DNA of 35,051 nt. Origin: Sphingomonadales bacterium. GTDB lineage: Bacteria > Pseudomonadota > Alphaproteobacteria > Sphingomonadales > Sphingomonadaceae. Below are positions 26,743 through 33,701 of this stretch, piece after piece (the first letter of the stretch is position 1; the number at the start of each line of letters is the position of its first letter). Position numbers and translations under genes: made by a program. The notes under the pieces are model-generated. The model saw only the letters and a list, made by a program, of their open reading frames with translations. It was not told the origin of the DNA and made no database searches. The DNA lies in NCBI GenBank assembly GCA_006226685.1, contig SBGG01000002.1, positions 1 through 35,051 on the forward strand, given 5' to 3'.

Positions 26743-27546
26743 ATGCCGAAACGGCTGGAAGGACGGACCGCGCTGGTGTCCGGTGCATTAAGAGGGATTG
26801 GCCGGGCCATTACCGACTGCCTGGTCGCGGACGGAGCGACCGTCATCATTACTGATCTGGATCAGGATGACAGCGATGACGCGGCGCAGGCGCTCTCCCT
26901 CCTGCCCGGCAGTTCCTATATCCGTCTCGACGCGACGCAGGAAGGTGACTGGCAACGCGCCCGTGACCAGATAGAGCGCCGCCACGGACGGCTTGATATA
27001 TTGGTGAACAATGTCGGGGCAGACCTCACCGGCAAGGTGCAGGACCTCGAATTGTCGGCATGGCACAGGTTGATGGCGATCAATCTCGACAGCGTGTTTC
27101 TGGGTACGAAAACATTCCAGCCCCTGCTGGCAAAAACCGGTGGAACCACGCCTTATGGTTCCTCCATCATCAATATCAGTTCAGTCATGGGGCTGGTCGG
27201 CATGGGCGACGTATCGGCCTATAACGCATCAAAGGGGGCGGTGCGCCTGTTCACCAAGTCCAACGCGCTGGAATTCGCCGATGCGGGTGTGCCGATCCGC
27301 GTCAACAGTGTCCACCCCGGCTTTGTCGATACGCCCTTGCTGAAGCAGGGAATGAACCGATGGGCCGCACGGGACAGCTCCGTCACCGCAGCCGGGCTGA
27401 TTGAAGCGATGGCGCAAAGCACCCCGGTAAAACGGCTCGCCCAGCCAATCGAAATCGGCAAGGTCGTCGCCTTCCTCGCCAGCGACGATTCCAGCTATAT
27501 GACCGGTAGCGAAGTCGTCGTCGATGGCGGCTGGACCGCCCGATAA
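26743..27546 (+). CDS. Short-chain dehydrogenase/reductase (SDR 5)
   Basis: 267 residues. The glycine motif reads SGALRGIG (13-20) with Ser in place of the usual Thr, and NNVG (89-92) replaces NNAG. D38 favours NAD. Catalytic residues are S146, Y160 and K164. The C-terminal half resembles SDR 2 and SDR 6 (VNSVHPGFVDTP, DGGWTAR). The ATG at 26743 follows AGAGGAGC. It is the first of two tandem SDRs, 38 bp apart, and divergent from TonB receptor 3. Expected alcohol or hydroxysteroid-like dehydrogenase; substrate unknown. Confidence 0.88.
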   Translation: MPKRLEGRTALVSGALRGIGRAITDCLVADGATVIITDLDQDDSDDAAQALSLLPGSSYIRLDATQEGDWQRARDQIERRHGRLDILVNNVGADLTGKVQDLELSAWHRLMAINLDSVFLGTKTFQPLLAKTGGTTPYGSSIINISSVMGLVGMGDVSAYNASKGAVRLFTKSNALEFADAGVPIRVNSVHPGFVDTPLLKQGMNRWAARDSSVTAAGLIEAMAQSTPVKRLAQPIEIGKVVAFLASDDSSYMTGSEVVVDGGWTAR

Positions 27547-27584
27547 CCCTCAAAACGGCACAGGAACACATCGGGAGAATGGAT

Positions 27585-28367
27585 ATGAATGCTTTCGATC
27601 TGCACGGCACGGTCGCACTGGTCACGGGGGCAGGCGGCGGGATCGGCTCCGCAACGGTCAGGGCGCTTGCCGATGCCGGGGCCGTCGTTATCGCCACAGA
27701 CAGGCCCGCACAGGCGGAGATAGCCGGCGCGCGGAGCTATCGCCCGCTTGACGTTACCGATGAAAGCGCATGGAACGCACTGGCCCATTTCATTGAAGGC
27801 GAACATGGCCGGCTCGATATTGTGGTGAACAATGCTGGCATTTCCGTCACCAACCGCATCGTGGATACGACATTGGCAGAGTTCCGCAAATGCATGGCGG
27901 TCAATGTCGAGGGCGTTTTTCTGGGCACCAGGGCGATGGAGCCCCTGCTCGCCCGCAGCGGGAAAGATCGCAAGGGCGGTTCGGCCATCGTCAACCTGTC
28001 GTCGGTCGGCGGCCTGCGCGGGGCCGCCTTCATGACGACCTATACGACCAGCAAAGGCGCGGTAAAACTTTTCACCAAGAGCACCGCGATGGAATATGCG
28101 GCATTAGGCTTGCCGATCCGCGCGAACAGCGTGCACCCCGGCGGCATCGACACCGGTATGATGGACACCATCTACGCCCGTTATATCGAAACCGGCCTGT
28201 TCGCGGATGAGGAAACGGCCCGCGCCACCATATCGGCGAGCCATGCGCTGGGACGGATGGGCACGGCGGAAGAAATTGCCGGCGGCATCGTCTATCTCTG
28301 CTCCCCGGCAGCCAGTTTCGTCACCGGGTCGGAACTGGTGATTGACGGCGGCATGACCGCACACTGA
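27585..28367 (+). CDS. Short-chain dehydrogenase/reductase (SDR 6)
   Basis: 260 residues from the ATG at 27585, which has GGGAGA 7 nt upstream; the in-frame ATG at 27579 abuts that ribosome site and is less likely. TGAGGGIG is at 14-21, D39 favours NAD, NNAG is at 82-85, and S140, Y153 and K157 are catalytic. The C-terminal SVHPGGIDTGMMD and DGGMTAH resemble SDR 2 and SDR 5. The tandem pair with SDR 5 suggests sequential or stereospecific oxidation of two hydroxyls, or a recent duplication (inference). A hairpin-rich region follows. Confidence 0.88.
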   Translation: MNAFDLHGTVALVTGAGGGIGSATVRALADAGAVVIATDRPAQAEIAGARSYRPLDVTDESAWNALAHFIEGEHGRLDIVVNNAGISVTNRIVDTTLAEFRKCMAVNVEGVFLGTRAMEPLLARSGKDRKGGSAIVNLSSVGGLRGAAFMTTYTTSKGAVKLFTKSTAMEYAALGLPIRANSVHPGGIDTGMMDTIYARYIETGLFADEETARATISASHALGRMGTAEEIAGGIVYLCSPAASFVTGSELVIDGGMTAH

Positions 28368-28424
28368 GAGACTGTTCGGGGAATGCCAACGAGGGCATTT
28401 CCGGATCGCCCCTGACCTGCTCCC

Positions 28425-28501
28425 TCCGCTCTCCCGCTTCTCCACCCGACCGCCACATGATGCTGTCGATGGGCGGTCGGGTGGAGGAACGGGAGAGCGG
28501 A
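28425..28501. repeat. Long inverted repeat forming a roughly 30-bp hairpin
   Basis: Outer arms CCGCTCTCCCG (28426-28436) and CGGGAGAGCGG (28490-28500) and inner arms CTCCACCCGACCGCC (28440-28454) and GGCGGTCGGGTGGAG (28472-28486) are all perfect, interrupted only by a 3-nt partly paired step. The loop is 17 nt. An extra T-A pair extends the base. No T-run follows, so it is not a simple intrinsic terminator. Confidence 0.8.
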
Positions 28502-28584
28502 TCCGGGCCGTCAAATCCGCGTCCGCGCGCATTTTCAAACGGCCTCCGCCTCCCCGCCGCCCCCGTGGCTTCCTCCATAAAGAA

Positions 28585-28611
28585 AGGCCCGGATCGCTAT
28601 GATCCGGGCCT
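28585..28611. terminator. Perfect 11-bp hairpin
   Basis: AGGCCCGGATC-GCTAT-GATCCGGGCCT, with a 5-nt loop, followed on the plus strand by GATTTCT. Compact terminator-like stem facing SDR 6. Confidence 0.6.
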
Positions 28612-28612
28612 G

Positions 28613-28647
28613 ATTTCTGCCCGAAAGGAGAGATGCCGGGCAGAAAT
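28613..28647. terminator. Perfect 11-bp hairpin abutting the previous one
   Basis: ATTTCTGCCCG (28613-28623) and CGGGCAGAAAT (28637-28647) with a 13-nt loop. On the minus strand the stem ends in ATTTCTGCCCG...CGGGCAGAAAT, then runs into the 28585 hairpin. Probably terminates the ABM transcript. Confidence 0.55.
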
Positions 28648-28762
28648 AATATGATGCCGGAACGGATTCCACCCCCTCGCATTGCATCCTGAGCGGAGAG
28701 CGCCTTATCGATCGGCGATCCTCTGGCGCGGGAAGCCTCTTTCGGCTTTCCCGCGCGATGCC

Positions 28763-29056
28763 TTACATTTTATGCGATGCGCTGACCTCATGAACGGTGA
28801 TGTCGTTGGTGTAACGCCCCTTGAAATCAGCCAGCAGTTTAACGATTGCAGGCAAAGCAAAATGGGTGTTGAGCGCATCCATATCCCTCCACCCTTCGGC
28901 CACGAGGATGGTGCCCGTTTCCGGGTCCTCGCCCGCCATATGATAGAAAACGCATCCGTCCTCGGCGCGGGAAGGAAGTTCCAGTTCCCTCAGACGCGCC
29001 ATTAATTCAGGATAGGTTTCCGGATCGGTAAAAATCTGTCCGGTAATAACAATCAT
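28763..29056 (-). CDS. ABM-domain (YgiN/antibiotic biosynthesis monooxygenase-like) protein
   Basis: 97 residues, full length for a single ABM ferredoxin-like domain: beta-1 MIVITGQIF, helix YPELMARLRELELPSRAEDGCVFYHM, strands TGTILVAEGWRDMDALNTHF, final helix VKLLADFKG. Such proteins act as cofactor-free quinol monooxygenases, haem-linked enzymes or isomerases. The ATG at 29056 follows GGGAGCTGGAG. Last gene of the set acyl-CoA synthetase, SnoaL 3, ABM. It may oxidise or decarboxylate an aromatic or quinoid intermediate; function not assigned. Confidence 0.75.
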   Translation of the reverse strand: MIVITGQIFTDPETYPELMARLRELELPSRAEDGCVFYHMAGEDPETGTILVAEGWRDMDALNTHFALPAIVKLLADFKGRYTNDITVHEVSASHKM

Positions 29057-29104
29057 CTCCAGCTCCCATGCCGTTATAGTCGTTGCCGGCCCGCCCTCGG
29101 GCCG

Positions 29105-29527
29105 TCAGCTTTGGTGAATGATGGAGAACAGGCGGGTCTGGAAAAACCACTGTCCGCCCTGCTTTACCAGCCTGTCGTTATAACAGGCGCGCGCGCGCTT
29201 ATCCTTACCGGTGCCCGGCTCTTCATAGACTTCGGAAAAATAGGTTCGCGCCTCGGCCTGATCCCCGTCGACACGGATCATGCCGAGACTGACGACAAAA
29301 CTGAGCTTTGGATAATGCGGCATGGCCCCGACCCATAAATCGACAATGGCCTGCTTGCCGGACACCACGCCCAGTTCCGGATAGTGTGACAAATCCCAAT
29401 GGCTGTCTTCCACCCAAAGCGAGGCCCAAAGCTCCTTATCGCACCGGTTGACGGCATCGGCATAGGTTTCGATCAGTTCCCGAATGGCCAACCGATCTTC
29501 GATCGGGCCTGTATAGTTGACGGTCAC
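29105..29527 (-). CDS. SnoaL-like / NTF2-fold protein (SnoaL 3)
   Basis: 140 residues from the GTG at 29527, preceded by AGGAAGAGG. A longer frame from 29617 would overlap the synthetase stop and has no ribosome site. The sequence IRELIETYADAVNRCDKELW (15-34) with Y22 and D30, then WVEDSHWDLS (38-47), is the SnoaL_4 pattern shared with scytalone-dehydratase-like and bile-acid 7-alpha-dehydratase-like proteins. The C-terminus is typical (WFFQTRLFSIIH). It sits between the acyl-CoA synthetase and the ABM gene. A dehydratase role on a CoA-linked or free alcohol is possible. Confidence 0.75.
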   Translation of the reverse strand: MTVNYTGPIEDRLAIRELIETYADAVNRCDKELWASLWVEDSHWDLSHYPELGVVSGKQAIVDLWVGAMPHYPKLSFVVSLGMIRVDGDQAEARTYFSEVYEEPGTGKDKRARACYNDRLVKQGGQWFFQTRLFSIIHQS

Positions 29528-29603
29528 ACCCTCTTCCTCATTCCGTTTATTTTTGCAGGGATAACGTAGGGGACAAAGCCGATAACCTCCCGAAAATATG
29601 AGG

Positions 29604-31136
29604 TCAGCGATATTCATCCCGCAACAGGCGCCGCAATATCTTGCCGGACGGATTGCGTGGCAGATCCGACCGAAAATCGATCGATTTCGGGGCCTTATAA
29701 GCCGCTATGCGCGCTCTGACCCAGCCGATCAGTTCCGCCGGATCAGGGGATTGCCCTTCGACCGGCACGATAATGGCTTTCACGGCTTCCCCCCATTTGG
29801 GATCGGGCACGCCAATTACCGCGACATCGGCCACCGCCGGATGTCCGTAAAGCGCATTTTCGACTTCGGCCGGGTAGACATTTTCGCCCCCGGTTATGAT
29901 CATGTCCTTGATGCGATCGGCAAGATAGACATAGCCGTCCGCATCCATCCGGCCGGCATCCCCGGTCCGCAACCACCCTTCCGCATCGATCGTTTCGGCG
30001 GTCGCATCGGGGCGCGCAAAATAGCCGATCATGGTGCTTTGCGATGCGACCATGATTTCACCGACTTCGCCAATGGGCACATCCCTGCCCGCTTCATCGG
30101 CGATACGCACCCTCACCCCCGGCAAGGCGGTGCCCACGCTCAGCATTTTCGGGCTGCCTTGCGGGTCATGATCTTCGGGCGGCAGTCCCATGATCGTGCC
30201 TGCCGTTTCCGTCATCCCGTACATTTGCGCAAAACCGCAGCCGATCACGGCTATTGCCTGCCGCAACAGGTCGAGCGGGATCGAGGACCCGCCATAACAG
30301 ATATATTTGAGGAAACTGAAATCCGTATCCGCCGCTGCGGGATGGTCGCACAATATCCGCAACGCTGTCGGCACCAGAATGATTTTCGTAATCCGGTACT
30401 GAACCAGAAGATCCAGCACCCGTTCGGGATCGAACTCCCGCACCACAATGCCTTTGGCGCCATGCTGCAACGTCCACAGCCCCCATCCGGACCCGCTGAT
30501 ATGAAATATCGGCATGGCGATCAGCGACACGTCATCCGCGCTCCACCGATACCATTCAGGCAGCTCCCCTGCCGGAACCGAGGCCCGCAATCCAAGCAGG
30601 CTGCGGTTGGACAGCATAGCCCCCTTCGGGTTCCCGGTCGTCCCGGATGTATAAAGCTGTAATACCGCCTCTGCATATCCCGCATCGCGACGGGGATCGG
30701 CATCGGAGGCCCCGTCGCGCCAGGCCGCAAATCCGATATGGCCCTCCGTCGCTTCGGTCACGAGGATCAGGGCGTCCACGTCGCCGAGCCGGTCGAGAAA
30801 CTCCGGTTCGCATAAAATGACCTGCGGACGGCAATCATGGAGAATATAGGCGATTTCGGGAGGCGCGAGACGCCAGTTGACCGGCACGTTGACCAGCCCG
30901 GCCTTCACCGCCCCGATCCAATATTCGAAATAGATATCCCGGTTCTTGCCGAGATAGGCGATGCGCGCGCCCGGAGCCAGCCCCGCGGCGATCAGCGCAT
31001 TAGCGACGCGGCTGGTGTTCCGGTCCAGATCGGCATAGCTGGTTTCCTGCCCTTCGAACACAAGCGCAATCACATCGGGACGATCCCGACCGTGCTGCCG
31101 AATATGATCCGCGACGCCGATCATGTTGCCATCCAC
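29604..31136 (-). CDS. AMP-dependent acyl-CoA synthetase
   Basis: 510 residues, usual for the ANL family. The phosphate-binding loop LYTSGTTGNPKGA is at 161-173, then a YGMTE region, GWLRTGDAGRMDADGYVYLADRIKDMIITGGENVYPAEVE, and catalytic K499 in NPSGKILRRLL. It activates a carboxylic acid with ATP and CoA. The GTG at 31136 was chosen because AGAGGAAG precedes it by 7 nt; the frame remains open 33 codons further without a ribosome site, and ATG 31124 is an alternative. First gene of an operon with SnoaL 3 and ABM; divergent from SDR 7. It would feed the acyl-CoA dehydrogenases, HSD10-like SDR and thiolase. The acid is unknown. Confidence 0.9.
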   Translation of the reverse strand: MDGNMIGVADHIRQHGRDRPDVIALVFEGQETSYADLDRNTSRVANALIAAGLAPGARIAYLGKNRDIYFEYWIGAVKAGLVNVPVNWRLAPPEIAYILHDCRPQVILCEPEFLDRLGDVDALILVTEATEGHIGFAAWRDGASDADPRRDAGYAEAVLQLYTSGTTGNPKGAMLSNRSLLGLRASVPAGELPEWYRWSADDVSLIAMPIFHISGSGWGLWTLQHGAKGIVVREFDPERVLDLLVQYRITKIILVPTALRILCDHPAAADTDFSFLKYICYGGSSIPLDLLRQAIAVIGCGFAQMYGMTETAGTIMGLPPEDHDPQGSPKMLSVGTALPGVRVRIADEAGRDVPIGEVGEIMVASQSTMIGYFARPDATAETIDAEGWLRTGDAGRMDADGYVYLADRIKDMIITGGENVYPAEVENALYGHPAVADVAVIGVPDPKWGEAVKAIIVPVEGQSPDPAELIGWVRARIAAYKAPKSIDFRSDLPRNPSGKILRRLLRDEYR

Positions 31137-31279
31137 TTCACAACTTCCTCTCTGCCCGGCCTTGCTGCATCTCGCGGCGCTGCATCTGGCGGCCACCCCG
31201 CCACGCCTCCCTTCATTCCGGGCTTCGGCCATCATGGTTCATCCGCTATAGTTTAGCCCCAGCAATGGCAATCGGCGCC

Positions 31280-31297
31280 ACTGACGGAAACGCCAGT
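31280..31297. promoter_or_regulatory. Shared motif ACTGAC-N4-ACGCCAGT, copy 2
   Basis: ACTGACGGAAACGCCAGT lies in the 251-bp gap between the divergent acyl-CoA synthetase and SDR 7, where it could control both. It differs from the 9035 copy only in the four central bases. Confidence 0.6.
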
Positions 31298-31387
31298 GCA
31301 GCCCGGTAGCAATGTCATTACATATATGCCCAATTCATCATGGCAGGCCTCTGCCGGACAGCAATTGAACATGGGAAAGGTGCTGGA

Positions 31388-32149
31388 ATGGATATTGGGT
31401 TGAAGGGTCGAAAAGCCATATTGGCAGGCGCCAATGCCGGCATCGGGCGTGCCGTCGCAAAGGTGTTCGCCGCAGAGGGCTGCGATGTCGCCTTATGTGG
31501 CCGCACACAGGTGAAAGTCGACCATGTCGTCGCCGAGGTCGAAGCTCTTGGCGCCCGCGGCTTTGGCGGGGCAGTCGATGTGACGGACGCCGAAGCCTTT
31601 CCCCGCTGGGTCGCCCAGGCCACCGAACAGCTTGGCGGGTGCGATATTTTCATCTCTTTCGTGTCGGTAAACCCCGGCGTCGACACCCCCGAAGGCTGGG
31701 AAACCGTATTCAATGGCGACATCCTGCCATTGGTGCGCGGCATTCAGGCCGCACTTCCCGCTCTCGAAAAATCGGATGCGGGTTCGATCATCACCATTTC
31801 CTCGACCGGCGCTCTGGAAGAATTCATGGGGCCGCAGCCCTATAATGCGCTGAAAGCCGCCATCATCAACTATAGCGCGGCGCTGGCCCAGAAATATGCG
31901 CCGCAAGGTCTGCGCGTAAACTGCGTTTCTCCCGGCCCGGTTTATACCGATGACGGTCCGTGGGCCTATATCAAGGAAAACATGCCCGAATTTTACGAAT
32001 CCATCCTCGGCCAGATTCCTTCCGGGCGGATGGGGAGCGGCGAAGAACTGGGCAAAGCCATCTCCTTCATCGCCTCGCCTGCCTGCCGTTACATGACGGG
32101 ATCGAACATATTAATCGACGGCGGCATCACCAAAGGCGTTCAGTTCTAG
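31388..32149 (+). CDS. Atypical short-chain dehydrogenase/reductase (SDR 7)
   Basis: 253 residues from the ATG at 31388 (GGAAAGGTGCTGGA upstream); 16 further upstream codons are not used. The cofactor loop is AGANAGIG (13-20), lacking the usual first Thr, and G38-R39 after beta-2 favours NADP(H). The NNAG motif is replaced by ISFVSVN (89-95). S138 or S139, Y152 and K156 are intact, so it is probably active. The C-terminal SPGPVYTDDGPWAYIKENMPEFYE resembles the 3-oxoacyl-ACP-reductase-like SDRs with an extended substrate loop. It is followed after 31 bp by a ThuA-like gene, likely one operon. Confidence 0.85.
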   Translation: MDIGLKGRKAILAGANAGIGRAVAKVFAAEGCDVALCGRTQVKVDHVVAEVEALGARGFGGAVDVTDAEAFPRWVAQATEQLGGCDIFISFVSVNPGVDTPEGWETVFNGDILPLVRGIQAALPALEKSDAGSIITISSTGALEEFMGPQPYNALKAAIINYSAALAQKYAPQGLRVNCVSPGPVYTDDGPWAYIKENMPEFYESILGQIPSGRMGSGEELGKAISFIASPACRYMTGSNILIDGGITKGVQF

Positions 32150-32180
32150 GCACCAGGTACGGAGGAAGGAAGCGGAGAGG

Positions 32181-32939
32181 ATGAGCGAGCATCACCCCAA
32201 GCGCATCAGTTGCGTGCTGATCGTCGGCGGATTATATCATGATATGGATTTCGCCCGGCTGGAATTGCTCAAGCTGCTGGGCGAGGATCAGCGGGTCCGC
32301 ACCCGTGTGTTCGAAGATTATGACAATATTAACGCCATCAGGGCCGCCGATTTCATCATAAGCTACACATGCGACGTCATTCCGTCACTTGAGGCGCAGG
32401 AGACATTGCGCCAATGGGTCCGCGACGGGGGGCGCTGGTATGCGCTGCACGGCACCAATTCGGTACTGCGCCTGTTCGACAACGGCCTCTATGGCAGCCC
32501 GCGCTGGGCACCGTTGCTGATGGAAACGCTCGGCACCCAGTTCGTCGCTCATCCCCCCATCGCCCCCTATCGCGTGGACATAGCCGATCCTGACCACCCG
32601 CTGACCCAAGGAATAGAGCCGTTCGAAACCACAGACGAACTCTATCTAATGGAACGGCATGGCGATCTGCATGTCCTGCTCGACACAGAGTTCGAAGGCG
32701 ACGCCACCGGGTTTGACGAGCATTTATGGCCGCATGACCGGCACCCCGTTTTCTATATTAAATCGCAGGGCGACGGCGCGGTACTGTATAACACGCTGGG
32801 GCATTGTCGCGGGCATTATGACATGCAGCCGGCACTCGACTGGTGGCCAAGCGTGGACCGTTGCGCCTGGGACTTGCCGGTATTTTATGACCTTCTGCGG
32901 CGCGGCATCGACTGGTGCAAGAAAAAGCGGCAGGATTAG
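32181..32939 (+). CDS. ThuA-like domain protein (glutamine-amidotransferase-like fold)
   Basis: 252 residues. ThuA signatures are in order: GGLYHD (16-21), GGRWYALHGTNS (83-94), HPLTQGI (139-145), DELY (152-155) and LYNTLGH (202-208). The family has a class I amidotransferase-like fold but no Cys nucleophile is apparent at the elbow. Members act in sugar catabolism (e.g. ThuA in trehalose 3-keto metabolism) and the biochemical role of most is unknown. The ATG at 32181 follows GGAGAGG. Its pairing with SDR 7 in a ring-degradation setting is unusual; it may process a keto-sugar-like or hydroxyketone intermediate, or a glycoside released from the substrate (inference). Confidence 0.82.
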   Translation: MSEHHPKRISCVLIVGGLYHDMDFARLELLKLLGEDQRVRTRVFEDYDNINAIRAADFIISYTCDVIPSLEAQETLRQWVRDGGRWYALHGTNSVLRLFDNGLYGSPRWAPLLMETLGTQFVAHPPIAPYRVDIADPDHPLTQGIEPFETTDELYLMERHGDLHVLLDTEFEGDATGFDEHLWPHDRHPVFYIKSQGDGAVLYNTLGHCRGHYDMQPALDWWPSVDRCAWDLPVFYDLLRRGIDWCKKKRQD

Positions 32940-32961
32940 GGTCAGGACCCATTACTGGCGC

Positions 32962-32997
32962 AAAAAGGGCCGCCCCTGCGAAGGGCGACCCCGTTTT
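32962..32997. terminator. Bidirectional terminator, ThuA-like / ferredoxin
   Basis: GGGCCGCCC (32967-32975) and GGGCGACCC (32983-32991) pair with one mismatch, flanked by AAAAA on the left and CGTTTT on the right, so T-runs occur on both strands. Confidence 0.7.
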
Positions 32998-33026
32998 CCG
33001 TCGTACCGACCGCTATTTCCGTTCCG

Positions 33027-33392
33027 TCAGCATAGCGGCTTGACCGGCAAATGCTCGGCGCCGGGCGGGCCGTCGGGGACAGCGACCTCAACCCAGCCAT
33101 CCTCCGTCTCCCGACATTCGAACAGCTTGAGCGGCTTGTAACTGGCCCCGCCGATACACTCCCCGTTCTGCAACTTGAACCGCGCTCCGTGCAGGGGGCA
33201 CATCACCGCGCCCTTGCGCACACGCCCCCCCGGCGCGAACTCTGCGGCGGCATGGCTGCACCGGTTGATGACGGCATGGAGAGTGCCTTCATCCCGACAG
33301 ATGAACAGCGGCCATCCGTTAACGATGAAAGGCAATATCGCCCGTTCTTCGACAAGAGCAGCTTCTACCACACGATGGAATGTTTCCGACAT
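33027..33392 (-). CDS. Rieske-type [2Fe-2S] ferredoxin
   Basis: 121 residues. Cluster ligands are C45, H47, C65 and H68 (CSH-x17-CPLHG). FVNG-type strands and KLQNGECIGGASYKPLKLFEC match Rieske ferredoxins of three-component dioxygenases, which shuttle electrons from a reductase to the alpha subunit. The ATG at 33392 follows AGAGGG; 12 upstream in-frame codons are not used. It is the only electron-transfer protein in the window and could serve any of the four oxygenases. The C-terminus ends in HLPVKPLC. It lies 309 bp after the acyl-CoA dehydrogenase, with repeat element B between them. Confidence 0.9.
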   Translation of the reverse strand: MSETFHRVVEAALVEERAILPFIVNGWPLFICRDEGTLHAVINRCSHAAAEFAPGGRVRKGAVMCPLHGARFKLQNGECIGGASYKPLKLFECRETEDGWVEVAVPDGPPGAEHLPVKPLC

Positions 33393-33479
33393 GAACCCTC
33401 TGTAATTTCCTGCCCGTCCTGTGGGCACCTGCGGTTATTATCTTCCGGCCGGATGCGCCGTGCCCCATTCATCAGGCAC

Positions 33480-33635
33480 AGGTCGGATCGACATTGTCCT
33501 CCGTTCGCCTTCAGCCCCAGCCCTGACGGCCTGCAAATGGCGCTTTCCCGCGCTTCCGGTAAGAAATACGCTGCGCGCCGGTTCACGGAAAATCACCATT
33601 TCCGGCTCGTCATCATCTGAATGTCGATCCGTCCT
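33480..33635 (-). repeat. MITE-like dispersed element, copy B
   Basis: 156 bp, inverted with respect to copy A and about 85% identical by eye over its length. In element orientation the left end reads CCGAGGACGGATCG and the right end, reverse-complemented, AGGTCGGATCG, so the imperfect terminal inverted repeats agree at 10 of 11 positions. Like copy A it lies downstream of, and in the same direction as, the preceding gene (acyl-CoA dehydrogenase stop at 33702). It fills most of the 309-bp gap 33393-33701, where no gene is credible. Confidence 0.75.
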
Positions 33636-33701
33636 CGGCCCTGACCTTATGAGCGGCGCGTTCCGAACCTCCCGCCCCGTCGACCATAACAAACCTGTCG
33701 A

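Larger units (their letters stand above)
28368..28762. other. Hairpin-rich convergent intergenic region without a gene
   Basis: 395 bp between SDR 6 and the ABM gene with no credible coding sequence. Besides the three hairpins listed separately, it holds GGAATGCC-N6-GGCATTTCC just after the SDR 6 stop (28379-28401). Confidence 0.6.
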
